From NCBI RefSeq assembly GCF_000429085.1, contig NZ_KE386847.1, positions 63,321-127,320 of the forward strand: a stretch of DNA of 64,000 nucleotides, written 5' to 3'. The notes beneath the pieces were generated by a model. That model was not told where the DNA came from. It saw only the letters and a list, made by a program, of their open reading frames with translations, and did not search any database. Positions 49,680 through 58,128 of this stretch are shown one piece after another; position 1 is the first letter of the stretch, and every line of letters begins with the position of its first letter. The DNA is from Streptomyces flavidovirens DSM 40150. GTDB taxonomy: Bacteria > Actinomycetota > Actinomycetes > Streptomycetales > Streptomycetaceae. The translations under genes were made by a program, and so were the position numbers.

Positions 49680-49975
49680 GCACCGAACTCGCCTGGTTCA
49701 AGAGCAGTTACAGCAGCGCCCAGGGCGACAGTTGCGTCGAAGTAGCCCTGTCCTGGCACAAGTCCAGCTACAGCAGCGGCGACGGCGACAGCTGCGTCGA
49801 AGTAGCTCTGCCGTGGCACAAGTCCAGCTACAGCGGAACCGAGGGCGACAACTGCGTAGAGGTAGCCGCCTGCCCCGGCACCGTCCACGTACGCGACTCC
49901 AAGGACAAGTCCGGGCCCGTCCTCGCCCTCCCGCCCCGCGCGTGGGCGGACTTCCTCGCCCTGGCCAGGCAGTAG
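49676..49975 (+). CDS. DUF397 protein with triplicated N-terminal motif
   Basis: A 99-residue partner of the upstream XRE regulator. DUF397 proteins normally have one W-x-KSSYS...CVEVA unit followed by VAVRDSK...F; here the first unit occurs three times in tandem (residues 6-25, 26-45 and 46-65) before the single CPGTVHVRDSKDKSGPVLAL end. The period is exactly 20 residues. It is translationally coupled to the XRE gene. Confidence 0.9.
   Translation: MSTELAWFKSSYSSAQGDSCVEVALSWHKSSYSSGDGDSCVEVALPWHKSSYSGTEGDNCVEVAACPGTVHVRDSKDKSGPVLALPPRAWADFLALARQ
49691..49870 (+). repeat. Three tandem 60-bp coding repeats
   Basis: Units at 49691-49750, 49751-49810 and 49811-49870 encode the W-x-KSSYSS-xx-GD-x-CVEVA block. 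Units 1 and 2 keep the same codons over GTCGAAGTAGC and are the most alike, so the expansion looks fairly recent. Confidence 0.85.
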
Positions 49976-49997
49976 GACCTTGGGCCCTGGCGCGCAA

Positions 49998-50016
49998 AAA
50001 CTAACAGCGCTAGTTT
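49998..50016. promoter_or_regulatory. Palindromic operator upstream of aldehyde dehydrogenase
   Basis: AAACTAACAGCGCTAGTTT has perfect six-base inverted arms. Sixteen of 19 positions match the site at 55796-55814 beside the TetR gene at 55.1-55.8 kb, so that regulator probably binds both. Downstream, three CAGGCAG-type 10-bp repeats (about 50031-50060) precede the ribosome site. Confidence 0.7.
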
Positions 50017-50072
50017 GGACTGCGGACGACTACGGCAGCTCAGGCAGATCAGGCAGCTCTGGAGGAATTGCG

Positions 50073-51467
50073 ATGAAGGCCCATGACGCCATGTACATCG
50101 GCGGCCAGTGGCGGCCCGCCGCCGGCCGGGACACGATCGCGGTCGTGAACCCGGCCGACGAGCAGGTCATCGGCCACGTTCCGGCCGGTACCGCCGAGGA
50201 CGTCGACGCGGCGGTACGGGCCGCACGCGACGCCTTCGCCGGCTGGGCCGCCACCCCGCCCGCCGAGCGCGCCGCGAAGATCGCCGCACTGCGCGACGTA
50301 CTGGTGGCCCGCAAGGACGAGATCGCGGAGACCGTGACCGCCGAGCTGGGCTCGCCCCCGCCCTTCTCGCAGATGGTGCACGCCGGTGTGCCGATCGCGG
50401 TCGCCGGGTCATACGCCGAGCTGGCGGCGACGTACTCCTTTGAAGCCAAGGTCGGGAACTCCACCGTGCTCCTGGAGCCGGTCGGCGTGGTCGGCGCGAT
50501 CACGCCGTGGAACTACCCGCTGCACCAGATCGTCGCCAAGGTGGCCCCCGCACTCGCCGCCGGATGCACGGTCGTCCTCAAGCCCGCCGAGGACACGCCG
50601 CTGACCGCTCAGCTCTTCGCGGAGGCCGTGGAAGAGGCCGGCATCCCGGCCGGGGTCTTCAACCTCGTCACAGGCCTCGGCCCGGTCGCGGGTCAGGCCC
50701 TCGCGGAGCACGAGGGCGTTGACCTGGTGTCCTTCACCGGGTCCACCGCCGTGGGCAAGCAGATCGGCGCGACGGCGGGCGCGGCCGTCAAGCGGGTGGC
50801 GCTGGAGCTGGGCGGCAAGTCGGCCAACGTCATCCTGCCGAGCGCCGACCTGGCCAAGGCGGTCGGTGCTGGCATCGCCAACGTCATGGCCAACTCCGGG
50901 CAGACGTGCAGCGCCTGGACGCGGATGCTCGTACACGAGGACCAGTACGACGAGGCGGTGGCCATCGCCGCGACCGCTGTGGCGAAGTACAGCGTCGGTG
51001 ACCGTGTCGGCCCGCTGGTCAACGCCAAGCAGCAGGCGCGCGTGCGCGGTTACATCGAGAAGGGCATCGAAGAAGGCGCGCGCGTCGTCGCGGGCGGGCC
51101 GGAAGTCCCGCTCGACACGGGCTACTACGTCGCCCCGACCGTCTTCGCGGACGTCACCCCGGACATGACCATCGCGCAGGAGGAGATCTTCGGCCCGGTC
51201 GTCTCCATCCTGAAGTACGCCGACGAGGCCCAGGCGCTGCGCATCGCCAACGGCACCGTCTACGGGCTCGCGGGCGCCGTCTGGGCGGCGGACGAGGCGG
51301 AGGCCGTGGCCTTCGCGCGCCGCATGGACACCGGGCAGGTCGACATCAACGGCGGCCGCTTCAACCCGCTCGCTCCGTTCGGCGGCTACAAGCAGTCGGG
51401 CGTCGGGCGCGAGCTGGGGGCGCACGGCCTCTCCGAGTACCTCCAGACCAAGTCCCTCCAGTTCTGA
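50073..51467 (+). CDS. Aldehyde dehydrogenase
   Basis: A 464-residue NAD(P)-dependent aldehyde dehydrogenase. Key parts: TPWNYPLHQIVAKVAPALAA, cofactor segment FTGSTAVGKQI, catalytic Glu in LELGGKSANV and catalytic Cys in NSGQTCSAWTR. GGAGGA lies upstream of the ATG. The zinc alcohol dehydrogenase gene follows by 19 bp, so the pair can oxidise an alcohol to its acid. A TetR-type operator lies in the promoter. Confidence 0.95.
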   Translation: MKAHDAMYIGGQWRPAAGRDTIAVVNPADEQVIGHVPAGTAEDVDAAVRAARDAFAGWAATPPAERAAKIAALRDVLVARKDEIAETVTAELGSPPPFSQMVHAGVPIAVAGSYAELAATYSFEAKVGNSTVLLEPVGVVGAITPWNYPLHQIVAKVAPALAAGCTVVLKPAEDTPLTAQLFAEAVEEAGIPAGVFNLVTGLGPVAGQALAEHEGVDLVSFTGSTAVGKQIGATAGAAVKRVALELGGKSANVILPSADLAKAVGAGIANVMANSGQTCSAWTRMLVHEDQYDEAVAIAATAVAKYSVGDRVGPLVNAKQQARVRGYIEKGIEEGARVVAGGPEVPLDTGYYVAPTVFADVTPDMTIAQEEIFGPVVSILKYADEAQALRIANGTVYGLAGAVWAADEAEAVAFARRMDTGQVDINGGRFNPLAPFGGYKQSGVGRELGAHGLSEYLQTKSLQF

Positions 51468-51486
51468 TCCGGGAGCAACGCACACC

Positions 51487-52581
51487 ATGGCCCGCACCCG
51501 TGTCCGCGCCGCCGTCCTGTCCGCCGTCGGTGCCCCACTGGAGATCACCGGCATCGACCTTCCGGCCACCGGCCCTGGCCGGGTGAGGGTCCGTCTCGCC
51601 GCCGCCGGGGTCTGTCACTCCGACCTCTCCCTCTCCAACGGCACCATGCGCGTGCCGGTACCCGCTGTACTCGGCCACGAGGGCGCGGGCACCGTCGTCT
51701 CCGTGGGGGAGGGCGTCACCCATGTCGCCCTCGGTGACCCCGTCGTCCTCAACTGGGCGCCCTCCTGCGGCGATTGCCACCACTGTGGCCTCGGTGAGGT
51801 GTGGCTGTGCGCCAACGCCCTGTCCGGCGCGGGTGATGTGTACGCCCGTACCGCCGACGGCACCGACCTCCATCCGGGTCTGAACGTCGCGGCGTTCGCG
51901 GAGGAGACCGTCGTCGCCGCGAACTGTGTCCTGCCGGTCCCGGACGGCATCCCGCTCACCGACGCGGCTCTCCTCGGCTGCGCGGTCCTCACCGGTTACG
52001 GGGCCGTCCACCACAGCGCACGGGTCCGTGCGGGCGAGTCGGTGGCGGTCTTCGGAGTCGGCGGGGTCGGACTCGCCGTCCTCCAGTCGGCACGTATCGC
52101 GGGTGCGGGACAGATCGTCGCCGTCGACGTCTCGCCGGAGAAGGAGGAGCTGGCGCGGGCCGCCGGGGCCACCGACTTCGTCATCGCTTCGCAGACCACC
52201 GCGAAGGAGATCCGCAAGCTGACCGGCGCCGCGCAGGGTGTCGACGTCGCGATCGAGTGCGTGGGCCGGGCCGTGACGATCCGTACGGCCTGGGACTCGA
52301 CCCGGCGCGGCGGCCGCACCACGGTCGTCGGTATCGGCGGCAAGGACCAGCAGGTCACCTTCAACGCCCTGGAGATCTTCCACTTCGGCCGTACGCTCTC
52401 GGGCTGCGTCTACGGAAACTCCGACCCGGCGCGCGACCTGCCCGTACTCGCCGAGCACATCCGCGCCGGCCGCCTCGATCTGGGCAGCATGGTCACCGAG
52501 AGGATCGGCCTCGACGGCATCCCCGCCGCCTTCGACAACATGCTGGCGGGCAAGGGCGGCCGGGCTTTGGTCGTCTTCTAG
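51487..52581 (+). CDS. Zinc-dependent alcohol dehydrogenase
   Basis: A 364-residue medium-chain dehydrogenase. The catalytic zinc ligands are in GVCHSD, GHEGAG and LLGCAVLTGYG; the structural zinc site is CGDCHHCGLGEVWLC (four Cys). The NAD-binding VFGVGGVGLAVLQ is intact. It resembles class III/mycothiol- or aryl-alcohol-type enzymes. It is paired with the preceding aldehyde dehydrogenase, probably in one operon, followed by a symporter that may import the substrate. Confidence 0.94.
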   Translation: MARTRVRAAVLSAVGAPLEITGIDLPATGPGRVRVRLAAAGVCHSDLSLSNGTMRVPVPAVLGHEGAGTVVSVGEGVTHVALGDPVVLNWAPSCGDCHHCGLGEVWLCANALSGAGDVYARTADGTDLHPGLNVAAFAEETVVAANCVLPVPDGIPLTDAALLGCAVLTGYGAVHHSARVRAGESVAVFGVGGVGLAVLQSARIAGAGQIVAVDVSPEKEELARAAGATDFVIASQTTAKEIRKLTGAAQGVDVAIECVGRAVTIRTAWDSTRRGGRTTVVGIGGKDQQVTFNALEIFHFGRTLSGCVYGNSDPARDLPVLAEHIRAGRLDLGSMVTERIGLDGIPAAFDNMLAGKGGRALVVF

Positions 52582-52701
52582 AACCCGGCCGCACCCATTC
52601 CAGCACCCCGGTCGCCGCTGCGCGGCCGGGGTGCTCGCGCTGCCCGCACGCGACAGCGGTACGGGCGCAGGCGGCGGCGGAAAGTCCCGGTGCCAGACCC
52701 G

Positions 52702-52731
52702 TTGACCTCCGTACCATCCGGTCGGTACGGT
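52702..52731 (+). promoter_or_regulatory. Promoter with overlapping palindrome upstream of the MHS symporter
   Basis: TTGACC (52702-52707), 18 bases, TACGGT (52726-52731) form a good promoter. CCGTACC (52709-52715) and GGTACGG (52724-52730) are perfect inverted arms that fill the spacer and the -10 box, as expected of a repressor site. Confidence 0.5.
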
Positions 52732-52803
52732 CCCGGCACGTCTCGGAGCCACCCCCTTGCTTGTCCCCCTCTTCCGCCCCGCACCCACCGGAGTGTGCAC
52801 CGC

Positions 52804-54165
52804 ATGGACACGGCATCTTCCCCGCTCACGGGCACCACGGCAGCCGCACCGGACGACCGGAACCGGCGCAAGGTGGCCACCGCCGCCGCGCTCGCCTCGG
52901 CCGTCGAGTGGTACGACTACTTCGTCTTCGGCATCGCCGCGGCCCTCGTCCTCGGCGACCTGTACTTTCCGTCCGGCAGCTCGTCGGCCGGTGTACTCGC
53001 CGCCTTCGCCACCTTCGCCGTCGGTTTCCTCGCCCGCCCCGTCGGCGGCGTCATCGCCGGTCACTTCGGTGACAAGCACGGCCGCAAGCCGATGCTGGTC
53101 CTGGCCCTGACGATGATGGGCCTGGCCACCACCGGCATCGGCCTCCTGCCGACGTACGAGACCATCGGCATCGCCGCACCCGTCCTGCTCGTCCTGTTCC
53201 GCGTCCTCCAGGGCATCGCTGTCGGCGCCCAGTGGGGCGGGGCGATGCTGATGGCCACGGAGTACGCCCCCGAGGGCAAGCGCGGTCTGTACGGCAGCCT
53301 GGTGCAGCTCGGGGTCCCCATCGGGGTCGTCACGGCGAACACCGTCTTCCTCGTCGCGGGCGCCACGACCAGCGAGAGCGCGTTCGCGTCGTGGGGGTGG
53401 AGGGTGCCGTTCTTCGTCGGCGTGCTGGTGCTCGTACTCGCCTGGTACATCCACACGCGGGTCGAGGAGACACCGGCGTTCCGCGAGGCGGAGCGTGCGC
53501 TGGCCGAGCAGGAGAAGGGCGCGGCGCGCTCTCCGCTGCGGACGATCCTGACCAAGCACCTCGGCACGGTCTTCCTGGCGGGCGGATCGTTCGCGGTCAA
53601 CACCGCCACCTTCTACATCATCATCACCGGGGTCCTGGACTACGCGACCCGCGAACTGGAGATGGAGCGCAGCGCGGTCCTCACCGTCTCGCTGTGCGTC
53701 AGCCTGACCCAACTGGCTTTGATTCCCGCGTCGGCGGCCCTCTCCGACCGCATCGGCCGGCTGCGGATCTACGCCCTGGGCGCGGTGGGGCTGCTGGTGT
53801 GGGCCGTCCCGCTGTTCCTGCTGATCGACACGAAGTCGCTGCTGTGGCTGGCGGTCGGGACGTTCGTGACGAGCTGCTTCCTCAGCATCATGTACGGGCC
53901 GCAGGCGGCGCTCTTCGCCGAGCTGTTCACGGCGGAGATGCGCTACACGGGGGCGTCGCTGGGGTACCAGATCGCGGCGGTGTTCGGGGGCGGGCTCGCG
54001 CCGTTCATGATGGTGCTCCTGCTGGAGGCCACCGGTACGTCGATGGCGGTATCGGCGTACATCATCGGTCTGGCCGTCATCGCCCTGATCTCGATCAAGA
54101 TCCTCGCGAACCGGGCGGCGGCGAAGGCCGCTCCGGCCGAGGCGGCGCACGCCGAGGCGGGTTAG
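52804..54165 (+). CDS. MHS-family (MFS) metabolite:H+ symporter
   Basis: A 453-residue 12-helix symporter of the metabolite:H+ symport group (shikimate, alpha-ketoglutarate, proline/betaine transporters). It opens with the family's ASAVEWYDYFVFGIAAALVLG and has the loop motif GHFGDKHGRKPML and VLQGIAVGAQWGGAMLMATE. The substrate is probably a small organic acid or betaine used by the adjoining enzymes. GGAG lies ten bases before the ATG. It is convergent with the PEP-mutase-like gene. Confidence 0.92.
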   Translation: MDTASSPLTGTTAAAPDDRNRRKVATAAALASAVEWYDYFVFGIAAALVLGDLYFPSGSSSAGVLAAFATFAVGFLARPVGGVIAGHFGDKHGRKPMLVLALTMMGLATTGIGLLPTYETIGIAAPVLLVLFRVLQGIAVGAQWGGAMLMATEYAPEGKRGLYGSLVQLGVPIGVVTANTVFLVAGATTSESAFASWGWRVPFFVGVLVLVLAWYIHTRVEETPAFREAERALAEQEKGAARSPLRTILTKHLGTVFLAGGSFAVNTATFYIIITGVLDYATRELEMERSAVLTVSLCVSLTQLALIPASAALSDRIGRLRIYALGAVGLLVWAVPLFLLIDTKSLLWLAVGTFVTSCFLSIMYGPQAALFAELFTAEMRYTGASLGYQIAAVFGGGLAPFMMVLLLEATGTSMAVSAYIIGLAVIALISIKILANRAAAKAAPAEAAHAEAG

Positions 54166-54262
54166 GGCCCGGCCGGGCCCGCCTCGGGCCTTCCCTCGTC
54201 CCCCGTCGTGAGTCCGGGCCCCGGTGCTGCCGCGCCGGGCCCCGGACCCGTGTCCGCAGGCC

Positions 54263-55057
54263 CTACATCCGGTACACGTCCGCCCAGCCGTCGGCCACCG
54301 CGTACGCCACCACGCCCCCGGCGTCCACGTGCACCTCGCTCCGGGCCACCGCACCGGCCACGTCCACCGCATGCTGAACAGCCGCCCGGAACAGGAGCGA
54401 CCCCGTGCTCACCCTGGCCACGCCCAGCTCCGCCAGACGCGCGACCGTCAGCCGGCCCGGTGCGTACAGGATGTTGAGCGGCGCCTCGTACTCGGCCGTC
54501 AGGGCGGCGATGACCGACTCGTCCTGGAGCCCCGGTACGAACAGGCCGTCCGCGCCCGCCTCCTGATAGGCGGACAGCCGCCGCGCCGTCTCGCCCGCCT
54601 GGCCGGGCAGCCAGTACGTATCCGTGCGCGCGTTGACGAACAGGGCCGGCGCCGCCTCCTTCACCGCACTGATCAGCTCCCGCTGGAAGGCGAGCGGGGC
54701 GAGGGTGCCGTCCGGACGGCCGTCCTCGATGTTCACCCCGGCCACCCCCGCCCGTACGAGATCCGCCGCCAACTCCGCGACCCCGGCCGGGTCAGCGCCG
54801 AAGCCGCCCTCGATGTCGACGGTGACCGGCACCGGCAGCCGTGCGAGGCGATGCCCGAGGTGGAGCGTCTCCTCGCGTGTCGTGCCGGTCGCGTCCGGTT
54901 TGCCGGCGGCCGACGCGACCCCGAGGCTGGTCGTTCCGATCGCCTCGAAACCGGCTTCGGCGAGCGCGGCGGCCGAGGCGTGGTCCCAGGCGTTGGGGAG
55001 GACGAGGGGGACACCGGGGCGGTGGTGCAGAGCGCGGAACGCGTCGTAAGGGTTCAT
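54263..55057 (-). CDS. Isocitrate lyase/PEP mutase superfamily enzyme
   Basis: A 264-residue TIM-barrel enzyme that makes or breaks C-C or C-P bonds of oxo-acids (oxaloacetate decarboxylase, methylisocitrate lyase-like, PEP mutase). Visible motifs: VLPNAWDHASAAALAEAGF, VDIEGGFG and NIEDG (metal-binding acid), then FVNARTDTYW. The Cys motif of true isocitrate lyases (KKCGH) is absent. GGAGGA precedes the ATG. It is next to and on the same strand as a TetR gene. Confidence 0.88.
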   Translation of the reverse strand: MNPYDAFRALHHRPGVPLVLPNAWDHASAAALAEAGFEAIGTTSLGVASAAGKPDATGTTREETLHLGHRLARLPVPVTVDIEGGFGADPAGVAELAADLVRAGVAGVNIEDGRPDGTLAPLAFQRELISAVKEAAPALFVNARTDTYWLPGQAGETARRLSAYQEAGADGLFVPGLQDESVIAALTAEYEAPLNILYAPGRLTVARLAELGVARVSTGSLLFRAAVQHAVDVAGAVARSEVHVDAGGVVAYAVADGWADVYRM

Positions 55058-55102
55058 GGGGCAGCTTCCTCCAGGGGTACGTCGCGTACGGGCCAGGATG
55101 CG

Positions 55103-55768
55103 TCAGTGACCCTTCGGCGGCTGCCGAACCGTCCCCAACTGCTCGTACTGCGACGCCAGGCCGTCGATCAGCGCCCGCAGCCCCGTCTCGAACGCGCCCT
55201 CGTCGACCTTCTGCCGCCGCTGCGCGAGCAGATGCGCCTGGCCGAGGTGCGGATAGTCCGCCGGGTCGTACGCCGTCTCGTCGTCGACGAACCCGCTCGC
55301 GAACGAGCCCAGCGCCGAGCCGGTGATGAAGTACCGCATCAGCGCACCGATGTACGTCGCCTGGGCGGGCGGCCACCCCGCCCTGACCATCGCCCCGAAC
55401 ACGGCGTCGGCGACCCGCAGGCCCGCCGGGCGCCGCCCCGGCCCGCGGGCCAGCACCGGAACGATGTTGGGGTGCTCGGTGAGCGCCGCGCGGTAGGAGA
55501 CGGCGTAGTCGTGCAGCGCCGTCCGCCAGTCGCGGCTGTCCGCCGGGTCGAACATCGACAGGTCGACCTTGGCGCTCACCCCGTCGGCGACCGCGTCGAG
55601 GATCTCGTCCTTGTTGTGGAAGTGGTTGTAGAGCGACGGCCCGCTGACCCCGAGTTCGGCCGCGAGCCGGCGCGTGGACACCGCGTCGAGACCCTCCGCG
55701 TCCACGAGCGCACCCGCCGCGGCCACGATGCGGTCACGGCTGAGGAGGGGCTTGCGCGGTCGTGCCAT
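55103..55768 (-). CDS. TetR-family regulator with C-terminal TetR_C domain
   Basis: A 221-residue regulator with an HTH at about residues 12-55 (LSRDRIVAAAGALVDAEG, then LAAELGVSGPSLYNHF) and a large ligand domain. The start is MARPRKPLL. It is divergent from the acyl-CoA dehydrogenase gene with a 19-bp palindrome between. The matching palindrome before the aldehyde dehydrogenase gene suggests it controls both the dehydrogenases and itself. Confidence 0.9.
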   Translation of the reverse strand: MARPRKPLLSRDRIVAAAGALVDAEGLDAVSTRRLAAELGVSGPSLYNHFHNKDEILDAVADGVSAKVDLSMFDPADSRDWRTALHDYAVSYRAALTEHPNIVPVLARGPGRRPAGLRVADAVFGAMVRAGWPPAQATYIGALMRYFITGSALGSFASGFVDDETAYDPADYPHLGQAHLLAQRRQKVDEGAFETGLRALIDGLASQYEQLGTVRQPPKGH

Positions 55769-55795
55769 GCGGCACATAGTAGGCCGTGCGACAAG

Positions 55796-55814
55796 AAACT
55801 AGCAGTGCTAATTA
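55796..55814. promoter_or_regulatory. TetR operator between regulator and acyl-CoA dehydrogenase
   Basis: AAACTAGCAGTGCTAATTA has a perfect inner palindrome TAGCA-G-TGCTA. With 49998-50016 the consensus is AAACTARCAGYGCTARTTW. It lies 27 bp from both start codons. Confidence 0.72.
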
Positions 55815-55841
55815 AAAGCGGATCAAAGGTGGGGTGCCGGG

Positions 55842-56993
55842 ATGAATCTGGAGCTCAGCGAAGAGCAGACCGCCGTGCGGCAGCTCGCCAAGGACTTCAC
55901 CGACCGCGAGATCACTCCGCACGTCGTCGAGTGGGACCGGGCCGAGAGCGTCGACCGGTCCATCGTGCGCAAGCTCGGCGCGCTCGGGTTCCTCGGTCTG
56001 ACGATCCCCGAGGAGTACGGCGGCTCCGGCGGCGACCACCTCGCGTACTGCCTCGTCACGGAGGAACTCGGCCGCGGCGACTCCTCGGTGCGCGGCATCG
56101 TGTCCGTATCGCTGGGCCTGGTCGCCAAGACCGTCGCGCACTGGGGCACCGAGGAGCAGAAGCGGCGGTGGCTGCCCGGCCTCACCTCCGGCGAGCTGGT
56201 CGGCTGCTTCGGGCTCACCGAGCCCGGCACCGGCTCCGACGCCGGCAACCTCACCACCCGCGCCGTGCGCGCCGGCGACGACTACATCATCAACGGCTCC
56301 AAGATGTTCATCACCAACGGCACCTGGGCCGACGTCGTGCTGCTCTTCGCCCGCTCCACCGACGCGCCGGGCCACCGGGGCGTCTCCGCGTTCCTGGTGC
56401 CCACCGACACCCCCGGCCTCACCCGCCGCGAGATCCACGGCAAGCTCGGCCTGCGCGGCCAGGCCACCGCGGAGCTTTTCCTGGAGGACGTACGGGTCCC
56501 CGCCTCCGCGATGATCGCAAGCGAGGGCAAGGGTTTCTCGGTCGCCATGTCGGCGCTCGCCAAGGGCCGTATGTCGGTCGCGGCGGGCTGTGTGGGCATC
56601 GCGCAGGCCGCCCTGGACTCGGCCGTGAAGTACGCGACCGAGCGCGAGCAGTTCGGCAGGACCATCGCGCACCACCAGCTCGTACAGGAACTGATCACCG
56701 ACATCGCGGTGGACGTGGACGCCGCCCGCCTGCTGACCTGGCGCGTCGCCGATCTGATCGACCGCGGTCAGCCGTTCGTCACCGAAGCGTCCAAGGCGAA
56801 GCTCTTCGCCTCCGAGGCCGCCGTACGCGCCGCGAACAACGCCCTCCAGGTCTTCGGCGGCTACGGCTACATCGACGAGTACCCGGCGGGCAAGCTGCTG
56901 CGCGACGCCCGCGTGATGACACTGTACGAAGGCACCAGCCAGATCCAGAAGCTCGTCATCGGCCGTGCGCTGACCGGGGTATCGGCGTTCTGA
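55842..56993 (+). CDS. Acyl-CoA dehydrogenase
   Basis: A 383-residue FAD enzyme that introduces an alpha,beta double bond into an acyl-CoA. N-terminal helices begin LELSEEQTAVRQLAKDF. Flavin-binding segments are CFGLTEPGTGSDAG and ITNGTWAD. The C-terminal FGGYGYIDEYPAGKLLRDAR is typical, and the catalytic Glu is the one in TLYEGTSQIQ. It is divergently controlled with the TetR gene. Confidence 0.95.
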   Translation: MNLELSEEQTAVRQLAKDFTDREITPHVVEWDRAESVDRSIVRKLGALGFLGLTIPEEYGGSGGDHLAYCLVTEELGRGDSSVRGIVSVSLGLVAKTVAHWGTEEQKRRWLPGLTSGELVGCFGLTEPGTGSDAGNLTTRAVRAGDDYIINGSKMFITNGTWADVVLLFARSTDAPGHRGVSAFLVPTDTPGLTRREIHGKLGLRGQATAELFLEDVRVPASAMIASEGKGFSVAMSALAKGRMSVAAGCVGIAQAALDSAVKYATEREQFGRTIAHHQLVQELITDIAVDVDAARLLTWRVADLIDRGQPFVTEASKAKLFASEAAVRAANNALQVFGGYGYIDEYPAGKLLRDARVMTLYEGTSQIQKLVIGRALTGVSAF

Positions 56994-57066
56994 TGCGCGT
57001 TCTGAGTACCTGAGGTGAGTACGTGAGCGGATGTGACGCGCGTCGCATCCGGCCATGCTGTCGGTC

Positions 57067-57354
57067 ATGAGCGACACACCGGTAAAGCAGCAGAACACGA
57101 CGGCGTACTACGGGCAGGCGGTCGCCGCCTTCGTGGTGGCGCTCGGAGCCGTGACGCTCGGCATCCTCTACATGGACGCCGACGCGTGGGTGCGGGCGTT
57201 CCTCGGTATCGGCGTCCTGTACTTGGTGACCTCGGCGTTCACCCTCGCCAAGGTGATCAGGGACCGCCAGGAGGCCGGGCAGATCGTGAGCCGCGTCGAC
57301 CAGGCCCGCCTGGAGAAGCTCCTCGCCGAGCACGACCCCTTCCAGAAGCTCTGA
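57067..57354 (+). CDS. YiaA/YiaB-type inner membrane protein
   Basis: A 95-residue protein with two membrane helices (AFVVALGAVTLGILYM and VRAFLGIGVLYLVTSAF), the YiaAB fold. The C-terminal tail is charged and cytoplasmic. The function of the family is unknown. The start MSDTPVKQQN is preferred over a codon 12 bases upstream. It stands alone after the acyl-CoA dehydrogenase. Confidence 0.85.
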   Translation: MSDTPVKQQNTTAYYGQAVAAFVVALGAVTLGILYMDADAWVRAFLGIGVLYLVTSAFTLAKVIRDRQEAGQIVSRVDQARLEKLLAEHDPFQKL

Positions 57355-57361
57355 GCAGACC

Positions 57362-57376
57362 CTAAGCGCTTGCTCA
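57362..57376. promoter_or_regulatory. TetR operator, copy upstream of the regulator
   Basis: CTAAGCGCTTGCTCA is identical over 15 bases to 58656-58670. It contains AAGCGCTT, a perfect palindrome, and lies 46 bp before the TetR start codon, giving the arrangement expected for autoregulation. Confidence 0.75.
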
Positions 57377-57422
57377 CCTTCGGGGTATGGTGTTCGTTCC
57401 TGTCGGACGGAAGGGGCGAGCC

Positions 57423-58049
57423 ATGAGTGCGGCGGACGAGATGGCCGACGGCGCGGACAAGCCGTGGGGCGAGGTCAGCCCCGAGGCGGCCAGGAAGCTG
57501 CTGGTCGCCGCCGTCGAGGCGTTCGCCGAGCGCGGCTACCACGCGACGACGACCCGCGACATCGCGGGCCGCGCGGGGATGAGCCCGGCCGCGCTCTACA
57601 TCCATTACAAGACGAAGGAAGAGCTGCTCCACCGGATCAGCCGCATCGGGCACGACAAGGCCCTGGAGATTCTCCAGGCCGCGGCGGAAGGCCCGGGCTC
57701 GGCCGCCGAGCGGCTCGACGGCGCCGTACGCCGCTTCGTCCGCTGGCACGCGGAACGGCACACCACCGCGCGCGTCGTCCAGTACGAACTCGACGCGCTC
57801 AGCGACGAGCACCGCACCGAGATCGTCGAGCTGCGGCGGCGTACGGACGCCGCCGTACGCCGCATCCTGAACGACGGTGTGAAGGCGGGGGAGTTCGACG
57901 TCCCGGACGTCCCCGGCACGACGCTCGCCGTGCTGTCGCTGTGCATCGACGTGGCGCGCTGGTTCAACGCCCAGGGGCGCAGGACGCCCGACGAGGTCGG
58001 CGAGCTGTATGCCGGCCTCGTCCTGCGGATGGTCGCCGCCCAGAAGTAG
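57423..58049 (+). CDS. TetR-family regulator, probably of maoC
   Basis: A 208-residue TetR protein; the HTH is at about residues 20-62 (HATTTRDIAGRAGMSPAALY). The ligand domain is of the type common in fatty-acid or acyl-CoA degradation (KstR2/PaaR-like size). ATG 57423 follows GGGGCGAG. The identical operator before its own gene and before maoC suggests it represses both until an acyl-CoA binds. Confidence 0.88.
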   Translation: MSAADEMADGADKPWGEVSPEAARKLLVAAVEAFAERGYHATTTRDIAGRAGMSPAALYIHYKTKEELLHRISRIGHDKALEILQAAAEGPGSAAERLDGAVRRFVRWHAERHTTARVVQYELDALSDEHRTEIVELRRRTDAAVRRILNDGVKAGEFDVPDVPGTTLAVLSLCIDVARWFNAQGRRTPDEVGELYAGLVLRMVAAQK

Positions 58050-58128
58050 CGGCGGCAGCCGGGGAGCAGCCGTCCGGGCCGTCCGGGAGCGGCGGCTCGC
58101 CGGGGAGCGGCCGTCCGCGAGCGGCGGT

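Noticed and set aside
51361..54372. A 1003-codon open frame opposite the dehydrogenase and symporter genes
   Set aside because: Spans three clear genes and their gaps; low-complexity Arg/Gly/Asp composition.
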